Assembly: GCA_905178155.1 (NCBI GenBank)
Contig: CAJINV010000015.1
Span: 610,387-674,386 of the forward strand
Direction: 5' to 3'
DNA: 64,000 nucleotides
DNA from: Amoebophrya sp. A120
Lineage: Eukaryota > Sar > Dinophyceae > Syndiniales > Amoebophryaceae
Both the position numbers and the translations under genes were made by a program. A model generated the notes under the pieces. It was not told where the DNA came from. It was given only the letters and a program-made list of their open reading frames with translations, and did not search any database. Each line of letters opens with the position of its first letter. Position 1 is the first letter of the stretch. This document shows positions 57,001-64,000 of the stretch, piece after piece.

Positions 57001-60000
57001 ACAAACTGAATTTAGGCACAGCCAAGATTTGTCATGGGCCAATTGAAAACTGGGTTACAACTGGCATCCATTTTATGCATGGCAAATCATTTCAACTTTG
57101 TCGATTTCGATCCTGACACATCCATAGTGGTGTTTTTCACGACCAACTCCTTCCTGGTTTTCGCTTTGGAAGCTGAATTCGTATTCGATTCGACTTTTTC
57201 GCACGGTTTCCCAAACAGTTCTTCCAACCACGCCAGTTTGTCTTTCGTCACGTCGCACACGGTCACAAACTTGTCTTGGTACTCGACGTATGGATTGTAA
57301 AAGTGTCTGGGTCTGGAAAATTCCGGGACTTGTGATGCGTATTTTGTATGATCCATGATGCATGTAAATGCTAATGCATGATCTAGCATCACAGAACTTT
57401 AGAGGGCTTCCTGATGCCTATTCCGCATGAGAAGTAGCGCCCTCTCCGCGTGTTACAAACTGGACTCCTGTTGTTGGTCACGCAACATAGATTTTGGAAC
57501 CCAAAGACAGCATGACAAGTTGCAATCTTTCAGACCCAGACATTTTTGCTATCCATACGACGTTTTCCATGATGGACTGTAGCAGAGCTTGGAGTTCCGG
57601 GTCGTGCTCTGGTGGTTCTGGAGCCAGCTTGTTCCCCGTGCTGTTGCTCTCGCCGGCTTTCTTCTTCGCTGCTGCTTTGCCCTTAGCGGGGGCTTCTCCT
57701 GCTTTGGTCACATTTTTTTCACCAGCCTGTGTATCTTCTTCTTCACCAGCCCCAGCTGCTCCTGCGGCGGTCAGGGTTTTCGCATTCATCTGCTTTGTTT
57801 TTCCTCCGCTACCACTTTTCATGATACCGCCCGACGCAGCTTCGTCCTCCTCCACGTCCATTTTGTCTCCTTTTTCAGTGCCTTCTTTTAAAATTGCAGG
57901 CAAATAATTTTGCTGGAAATTTTTATTCCGATGAGACCCACCCAGCGTGGAGGTCGTTCCCGCATTGATGTTCCTTTCGCCGGAAAGAAGTAGAATCCCT
58001 GATGTTGATGTTGAGTCGTTGTCGTTCTTCCGCAAAGTCGCGTCGAATTTTTGCAAAAAATCTTCCTTCGACTCCGGAATATCGCTCGAAACAATGTCCA
58101 AGCCGGACACCCGGAAAATGGAGTGGCAGTCTTGTTTCTCACCTTCTTTCTTCTCGTCGCCATACATGGTGTTGGAGCTGCAGTTTTCTTTCTCAAACGG
58201 CACAATCTGCAGATCGTTTACATCGTAGTGCTCACACGTCTTTTCGTCAAAGATCTGTTTCTTCTCTCTCTTTATCAAATGCAAAAGTGTCTGGGTCTGG
58301 AAGATTGCCAGGTTTGTCATGTAATGATCCATGATGTCTGTGATGCTGCATGCTCTAGCATTACAGATTTTTCGATCGCTTTGTGATGACTCTACCGCAT
58401 GACAAATGTCCTCTCCGCGTAGCACAAAGTGGAGTCCTCTTGCTGCTGGTCATGAAATACAAATCTTTTTAGAATTCAAAGACAGCATCACAAGTTTAGA
58501 ATCTTCCAGACCCAGACATTTTTGCGTTTGATACTCTTTAGCTCCTCGACGAAACTCCTGTCGTAATTGCACTCCACCATGTCCCGTATCCTGGGTAAAA
58601 ACTTCCCCACACCAGAGTCAAGATGGGAAATCTGCTAGACAAATACCCAAGCTTTGGCTGTTGCGCATGACAAATTTGGGCTCGCAGTGTAGTGGTGATT
58701 AGCTAGTGCAGCACCATCACAGATCTAGCATAGCATGCGGATTTGAGCATCACAAATCTCAAAACCCCAATAGGAACTCCCTCTCATGGGTCTCCGCATG
58801 AGAAACATTTTCAGCATGCAGATTTGCATTACAACCCTGCGGTGGGGACGTTTTTGCTCAGGATATCCCGCTGCTTATCTTCCTCTTTCACTTTTTCTCT
58901 TTCCTTTTCCGCAAATTCTTTATCGTAGTTGATCATATCCTTCGCGGGGACGGGGAGATACTTGTCCACTTCCCACTTGGAAACCATCAAATCCTATCAA
59001 GTGCAAATATGTCTGGGTCTGGAAGATTGCGAGGCTTGTCATGCATATTTGGAACGACCCATGACGCCTGTAATGCATAACATAGCATTACAGATTTTTA
59101 GAGGGCTTTCTGATGCCTTTTGCGCATGAGATACGCCCTCTCCGCGTAGCACAAACTGGACTCGTCCTCTTGCCTGTCATGCAGTACAGATTTTTTCAGA
59201 ATCCAAAGGTAGCATCACAAATTCCATTCCTTACAGACCCAGACATATTTGCAATGAATAGGTCCTTGTTGATCACAATTTTCTCGTCCTCCTCCGTTTC
59301 CCCCGGCACGACCAACTTCCCGCACTCGACAAACGCCCCGCGCTTCAGGTGCGCCTTCGAGATCCACCCGTCGGCCGTTTTCACCATGGGCACGGCCTGC
59401 ATCATATCAAGCAAAAAAGTGTTAACGTTAGCATTGCATTCATGCATGACAAATTTTCGCTATCATGCATGCTATGCAATACAAATTTGAGCATTATTTC
59501 TCGTGTGTTCCTGCATGCCAAATTCCGTTAACGTTAACACCTTTTGGTGTGATACATCAGAAAGGTCTTCCCCATCCCAAAGGAGGTTTTCAGCGGCTCA
59601 CTCGGATCCCGCTTTGTTTGCCCGTCGTCGTCGTAAACCTCAACCTATGCATTGCAAAAGTATCCGCATCGCACTAGTATAAAATGCATTACAAATTTTC
59701 CCAATAAAAAAATTCAATGTGTCATGCTATTTCAGGTAGAAAGTTGGATTTGTCATGCATATCTGCAATTTGGTACGAGTACGATACTTTTGCACAGGAT
59801 ACAACCGCCCGGTTCGGGTGCCCGGGGTCCGGCGGCGGCAAATAGTCCATGTTGTAGCCCGGCTCTCCTGGTCCGGGCTGGAAAATGGACCCGTTCGGGA
59901 CTAAGTTTTTGAATTCAATTATGGACGAAGCGTCAGAATCGAAATTGATAAAGTTGAAAAATTTGTGATGCATGAAACCGATACCAGTTGGAAGCGCAAT

Positions 60001-63000
60001 ATCCAAGCGGCGCATGACAAATTTTGGCACCATCGAAATCCAGTTTGTCATGCTGTTTAGAGAAAGCAGGCGTCTTTTGGCATGCTGCTTTGACAGCTCT
60101 ATCGCAAACCCCGACAAGCAGGCCGCTCAGACAGTGGGGCTCGCTTGCCATCCCTGCAAGAGAGGCACTTCATGCCAATGCCTTGCAGTTTATGCATGAG
60201 AAATAATTTCAACTTTGTCGATTTCAATCCTGACGCTTCCATATCAATCTTCATGTCCTGTTCCAAGTCGTTGTAGGCCATTCCCATGCGTTTCACCATC
60301 GTGTTATCCACACTAATTTTCCCGTACACGTACAAACGCGGTCTCTGCATGACAAAACTGGGCTTCGATCCTAGTTTAGCATGACAAGTGTTACACCCCA
60401 AGTTGGTGAAATTTGTGATGCACTTTGTACATGTACGGAAAAATTTGTATTGCATACTTGTCGATGTCAAACGTTTCGCACCAGGGGTCCGGGTCCTCCT
60501 TGTTTTCGAAAACGAGGTGCTCGATGGCCTATCCTGTGTAAAAACTTCCCCACCCAAGAGTTGTCATGCAAATGCGCAATGACAGGAACATTTGTAATGC
60601 GCATCTCCATACTACTTAGGAGGCATTTCCAGTCGTGTTTCGGAATTTGTAATGCTGTAAACAGGATGCGGAAATGGCTTTCTCATGCGGCTTTACTTGC
60701 TAGCCAGCCCTATACTGCAGGTGGAAGCTTGTCATGCAGAACTCCCACAACTTGGGGATTTGTGTTGCAGACTTCCCATCTACTTGACTATGGTGTGGGG
60801 AGGTTTTTACATTGGATATGCCCATAATCCGCTTCATTTTGTTCGCGTCGTCGGTCAAAACTCTCTTCCCAGGCGGAAAATCGTAGTCGTTCCGCTGGAA
60901 CTGGTGCGTTTCTTCCAATCGGTGCTTGAAGCGCTTATGCGTTGCAAATAAAGTACTAATATCGCACTCGTAGTAATTATCGCAACCATGCATGGCAAAT
61001 TCTTTTCTCAATGCACATCCCCATTACAAATTTCCTTTCTTATGCTGACGCTTTGTCATGCGATTTCTACTAGTAGTACAATCTATCATACTTTATTTGC
61101 AATTCATAACGCTGGTTGAACAGCATATTTCCGTCTTTCGACTCCCGGCACCCGTTCCCCGGTAGCAGCAGCGCCCCATTGTGGTAACTCTGCTGGATGA
61201 AGTTGTCCGTCAAGTCCCGTTTGATGATGAAAGGGTTGATTTCCTTCCGTGGGTAGTTGTACCGAAACAATTCCTCCCACTCGTCCCCGACGGAAGCCTC
61301 GGATAGTTCCGAGGAGTCCAGGGAACTTTCCTTCGCAAAAGACGACTCCGTACCCGTTTCCGAGCCCGAAGAGCAGGAAGAGGTTTCCGTAGGTTCGGAA
61401 TCGAACGAGAGAGAAACCATCGAGTCGCTGTTCGGTGGTTCCGTCCTTACCCGGTGTGGTTTCGGGGGTTTCCGTTCGCGCTTTTCCACCTTCTCCGGTG
61501 CTGCCCCTTCTGGCGCTAATTTGTTCGGCGCTTCTTCTCTATTCGCCCCCATCGGATTGGGCTTTGCCTTCGCTACGCCTTTTTTCTGCATTTTCTTCCG
61601 CTGGTTCTTCCCATCTTCGTCCCCAGAATTGTCGTCTGACAGATCTTATGAACTGCAAAAGTATCGCACTCGTATAAATGCATTCCTCAGCATCATCATC
61701 ATCATCATTGAGACGAACCCCCTGTGGTCGTCCTCACGGTGTCGTCTTGGCCCTAGGCTGTTTCGGACAGATGTTGGCTGTGTCCGGCAAGAGGACGGCT
61801 CTGCATGGGCAAATGTTGGCAATGTCCAGCAAGAGCACTGCCGTGGCCCGTTTTCTGCCGGTTTTTCTTTTTGGCTTTCTCAGCATGAGAAATAATAATT
61901 TGTAATGCGGATTTACCTTAGCAAGAGAATGTGTAATGCATGATTGCAATTATACGAGTACGATACTTTTGCACAGGATAAATCTAAATCGAGCGAATCA
62001 TCGGACCCGTCGGGGGAAGACTGGACCATTTTCCGCATCTTCTGCTTAGCCTTCGGCTTCTTGCTGGATTTGTCACCATCCTATCAAATGCAAACATGTC
62101 TGCTGGGTCTGGAAGATTCTGAGACTTGCTCATGCACGTTTTGCATGAGCCATTGTGTCTGTGATGTAAGCCCTAGGTAGCATCACAGATTTTTCGAGGG
62201 GTTATTTCTGCATATTCCGCATGACAAATGCTCTCTCCGCATAGCACCAATTAGACTCCTTTTGCTGGTCATGCAATACAGATCTTCTTCGAATCCAAAT
62301 GCAGCATCACAAGTTTACACCCTACTTCCAGATACAGACATGCTTGCATTCGATACATCCTCGTCGTCCTCGTCGCTCATCGAGGATTGCAACGGGGTGT
62401 CGTCTATCCTGTGCAAAAGTATCGCACTCGTATTGCAATCACGCATTACAAATCTTTTTCTTGAGGCAGATCAGCATTACAAAATTTCTTCCTCATGCTG
62501 AGGAAATTTGTAATGCATTTATACGAGTACGATACTTTTGCAGTTCATATCGTTCTTCGTTTTTTTCTTCGCGGCGGGTTTTTTCTTCGGCTTCGCGTTG
62601 GAAGTCGAATCACCGTCGTCACGGTCCAAAAACTCCCTTATCAAGTACAAAAACGTCGTCCCCAGTGCCCCAGACTTATCATGCAAATGCGCAATGACAA
62701 GAATGTTTGTAATGCGCAGCTCCATGAGAGGCATTTTCAGTCGTGTTTTGGAATTTGTAATGCTGTGCACAGGTTGACAAGATGACTTTCTCATGCAACT
62801 TTGCTTGCTAACCTCCAGCACTACATTACAGAGGCGGTTTTGTCATGTGCAACTCCCAAAACTTGGCGACTTGTCTAGCAGATTTCCCATCTTGACTACG
62901 GGGCGGGGACGTTTTTCCTCGGGGTATCCCCGTCAAACATGTCATCATCCTCGTTCAGCTTCAACTTTCCGTTTTTTTTCGGCGCTTTCTTCAACCCTTT

Positions 63001-63725
63001 CGCTGAGACCGCCACCGCCGGCGCGACTTTTCCCTCCTCCTCGGAAAGACCGTCGTCGTTATCACCACCTTTTTCTTTTTTCGGCGGTGGTTTAGTACCT
63101 CGCTTTTGATGTTCCTTCTTCAGCTTCGCCACGCGCTCCTGTTTCTTCGCGTACCCTCCGCAAAGCTTCAAGTGTTCTCGTCGCTTTTTTTTATTTTTCA
63201 GTTGCTTGTTCATCAAATTGTCTTTGTCATCTTCTTGAAAGTGCAACTTTTTCCCGACTGCCTTCTGGAATTCTTTCAATTTTTTGAAATTTTCCGAGTT
63301 GTGGTGGTGGCCTGCTGCTGCTGCTGCGTCGTCATCGGAGGAGAAATCCGTTTCGATTTCCGAAGAGTCAAAGCTGAGGGAGGAACTGTTATCCGAGTAC
63401 CCCTTCGGCTCCTCTCGCCACCGCCCGACCTGTTCCTTATCGGAATCTTCTTCCGAAGAGTACTCGATCATTCCCGTCATGTCAATGTTGTTTTGCCAGT
63501 TTTTCTATGAACTGCAAAAGTATCGCACTGGTAGTAATTGCAGTCATGCAATCCTTTTCTTTGGGTAAATCCGCATTGCAAATTTCTTATTTTTTATTTC
63601 TTATGCTGAGAAAATTTGTAATGCATTTATACGAGTACGATACTTTTGCAATGCATATTTTCTTGTGTTTCGCCATGATCGACTGGTAGACGCGCTCGGG
63701 TTCTTCTTTTTTGTCCGCGATAGAG
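54074..63725 (-). CDS. Very large charged protein, unidentified, 5' end missing
   Basis: Nineteen exons separated by eighteen introners, each removable in frame, from ADKKEEPERVYQSIMAKHKK (63658-63725) to the stop at 54074 (GNLFKTT). Not recognised. The first 500 residues are acidic and Lys/Ser-rich (IEYSSEEDSDKEQVGRW and similar), suggesting a nuclear protein. The central part looks folded: YPRKEINPFIIKRDLTD, NDYDFPPGKRVLTDDANKMK, IEHLVFENKEDPDPWCETF, PGPGEPGYNMDYLPPPDP, SKAHLKRGAFVECGKLVV, YQDKFVTVCDVTKDKLAWLE. Then come Ser/Ala/Lys linkers and a C-terminal part with FYVQQKLDNIEPARMAAELE, an acidic stretch and HDFLALMNSHGNSRHCRRAY. About 1,700-1,800 residues. The upstream end is lost at a broken F2 element near 63729. 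I cannot exclude that two adjacent genes are joined. Confidence 0.62.
54309..54616. mobile_element. Introner element F11 (308 bp)
   Basis: Only F11 copy: TATTACAGTGAAAAGTGCCC and complement. Perfect flanking repeat TTTCC. Excision joins MDQKKRPE to KDKGVVYG. Confidence 0.92.
55438..55756. mobile_element. Introner element F4 (319 bp)
   Basis: Perfect flanking repeat CGCCG. Excision joins KKNKKTG to EQMKNNKP. Confidence 0.93.
56814..57126. mobile_element. Introner element F5 (313 bp)
   Basis: Perfect flanking repeat GTGGT. Excision joins ELVVKNTT to FRILQEEE. Confidence 0.93.
57289..57557. mobile_element. Introner element F2 (269 bp)
   Basis: Perfect flanking repeat CGACG. Excision joins LLQSIMENV to EYQDKFVTV. 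Confidence 0.93.
58273..58533. mobile_element. Introner element F2 (261 bp)
   Basis: Perfect flanking repeat CTCTT. Lies between the SFVEELK exon and the REKKQIFDEKT exon. Confidence 0.92.
58587..58865. mobile_element. Introner element F3 (279 bp)
   Basis: Perfect flanking repeat TCCCG. Only 53 bp of exon separate it from the preceding F2 element. Confidence 0.93.
58995..59260. mobile_element. Introner element F2 (266 bp)
   Basis: Flanks AATCC and GGTCC (three matching bases). Lies between EKIVINKD and LMVSKWEVDK. Confidence 0.87.
59405..59554. mobile_element. Introner element F9 (150 bp)
   Basis: Inner termini share GTTAACGTTA with the CFAP52 F9 copy. Perfect flanking repeat CATCA. Between GMGKTFLM and QAVPMVKT. 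Confidence 0.92.
59646..59801. mobile_element. Introner element F1 (156 bp)
   Basis: Perfect flanking repeat CAACC. Between GHPNRAV and VEVYDDDG. Confidence 0.93.
59920..60243. mobile_element. Introner element F5 (324 bp)
   Basis: Perfect flanking repeat TCAAT. Excision joins LEQDMKIE to FKNLVPNG. Confidence 0.93.
60305..60456. mobile_element. Introner element F10 (152 bp)
   Basis: Only F10 copy: inverted ends around CCGTACATGTAC. Flanks CGTGT and CTTGT. Excision joins CETFDIDK to MVKRMGMAY. Part of it stays open in the host frame by chance. Confidence 0.85.
60530..60818. mobile_element. Introner element F3 (289 bp)
   Basis: Flanks TGGCC and TGCCC. Excision joins MKRIMG to IEHLVFEN. Confidence 0.9.
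60936..61108. mobile_element. Introner element F1, divergent (173 bp)
   Basis: Terminal repeat is expanded to TGCAAATAAAGTACTAATATCG-like sequence. Flanks GCGCT and ACGCT. Excision joins MLFNQR to FKHRLEE. Confidence 0.88.
61647..61980. mobile_element. Introner element F1 with internal insertion (334 bp)
   Basis: Flanks GATCT and AATCT. About twice the usual F1 length, because about 190 bp of foreign sequence (near 61682-61885) lies between the normal halves. The insert has an ATCATC run and two diverged copies of a GGACAGATGTTGGCTGTGTC-like unit. Confidence 0.88.
62082..62355. mobile_element. Introner element F2 (274 bp)
   Basis: Perfect flanking repeat CATCC. In the large charged gene between SSMSDEDDE and GDKSSKKPKAK. 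Confidence 0.92.
62405..62549. mobile_element. Introner element F1 (145 bp)
   Basis: Flanks TCGTC and TCGTT. The exon to its left is about 49 bp long. Confidence 0.9.
62639..62926. mobile_element. Introner element F3 (288 bp)
   Basis: Flanks TCCCT and TCCCC. Termini are more degenerate than other F3 copies; the right end is GGGGTA. Confidence 0.87.
63506..63657. mobile_element. Introner element F1 (152 bp)
   Basis: Perfect flanking repeat TTTTC. Separates the first visible exon (YQSIMAKHKK) from the acidic second exon. Confidence 0.92.
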
Positions 63726-63728
63726 AAG

Positions 63729-63777
63729 TATGAAGTGCAAAAATGTCTGGGTCTGGAAGATTCTGAGACTTGTCATG
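63729..63777. mobile_element. Introner element F2, broken left end only
   Basis: Starts TATGAAGTGCAAAAATGTCTG after AGAAG and runs to about TGAGACTTGTCATG, then the sequence changes abruptly. No right terminal repeat occurs before the window end. Confidence 0.8.
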
Positions 63778-64000
63778 TGTTAGGCAAGATATGAAATCCA
63801 CCAGGATCATAAGCCAAGCAAATTCCCTACGACCTAAATTGAATGCTCATTGAAATCAGGCTCTAAATTTGTCGTTCAAATTTGGATCCAATGTGAAATC
63901 AGCATGTTCATACAAATGAACCAAAAATGAAGTTCATTCTAAACCCACTCTGTAAGCTAGTGATGATCAACGATGGTTGATCGGATTTCTCATAAATTTA
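63778..64000. other. Unrelated AT-rich sequence at window end
   Basis: Follows the broken F2 element with no introner words and no frame continuing the charged protein. It could be an insertion, another mobile element's end, or a misjoin in the assembly. Confidence 0.5.

Noticed and set aside
60337-60456. Possible coding sequence RPRLYVYGKISVDNT in the minus frame
   Set aside because: It lies within the F10 element; removing the element with one flanking repeat gives FDIDK joined to MVKRMG, so this frame is open by chance.
1-64000. CRISPR array, operons or prokaryotic signals
   Set aside because: The repeated elements are not regularly spaced direct repeats with unique spacers, and the genes are intron-rich and eukaryotic.
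1-64000. tRNA, rRNA or spliced-leader RNA genes
   Set aside because: I looked for tRNA loop motifs and the dinoflagellate spliced-leader core and saw no convincing match; a covariance-model scan would be needed to be sure.

Overview
The window looks like nuclear DNA of an intron-rich protist. The best match I can argue for is a parasitic dinoflagellate of the Amoebophrya (Syndiniales) type. The reasons are: nearly all genes lie on one strand (here minus); there is a ciliary gene (CFAP52); and coding exons are packed with short inverted-repeat elements that behave as non-canonical introns, as I remember being described for Amoebophrya. The taxon is inferred, not proven. One 100-N assembly gap is present (11712-11811).

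Layout. 1-1370 is a G-rich minisatellite and GC-rich sequence without a convincing gene. 1372-21041 (minus) is one large gene for a MON2/BIG-like DCB-HUS trafficking protein. It is split by a roughly 13 kb DNA transposon at 4978-18023, which has about 60-bp terminal inverted repeats and a perfect 8-bp target duplication. Deleting the transposon and one copy of the 8 bp restores the reading frame exactly. The transposon carries a ~1,240-residue protein with weak hAT-transposase-like motifs (12366-16307, minus), a multi-exon gene of unknown function (5955-10743, minus), and a tyrosine recombinase with all catalytic residues (9078-9806, plus) nested antisense in a canonical intron of that gene. 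A 702-bp duplication around the N gap is probably unmerged contig overlap.

Downstream, all on minus: a 113-residue ORF (21896-22237); a RAD51/RecA-family protein with a very long N-terminus (22695-26817); a leucine-rich-repeat protein (27785-29063) and a coiled-coil protein (29431-30458) that may be one gene; a small conserved basic protein (32540-33692); CFAP52/WDR16 (35416-40795); an unknown ~1,100-residue protein (43529-48473); a putative membrane-anchored protein (48878-49828); a NUDT5-like ADP-sugar pyrophosphatase (51284-52818); and a very large, charged, unidentified protein (54074 to beyond 63725).

Introner-like elements. I count 54 (53 complete) in 13 families, numbered F1-F13 by their terminal inverted repeats. 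They are mostly 115-330 bp, begin TAT and end ATA (one begins CAT, one begins TAT and ends GTA), and are flanked by a 5-bp direct repeat, perfect in about two thirds of cases. In more than 25 cases I checked by eye, removing the element plus one repeat copy fuses the flanking exons in frame, while the boundaries offer no GT-AG pair. The same genes also contain ordinary GT-AG introns. The transposon interior holds no intact introner, which fits a later arrival. The most striking element is a 566-bp near-complete palindrome (44885-45450) that serves as an intron.
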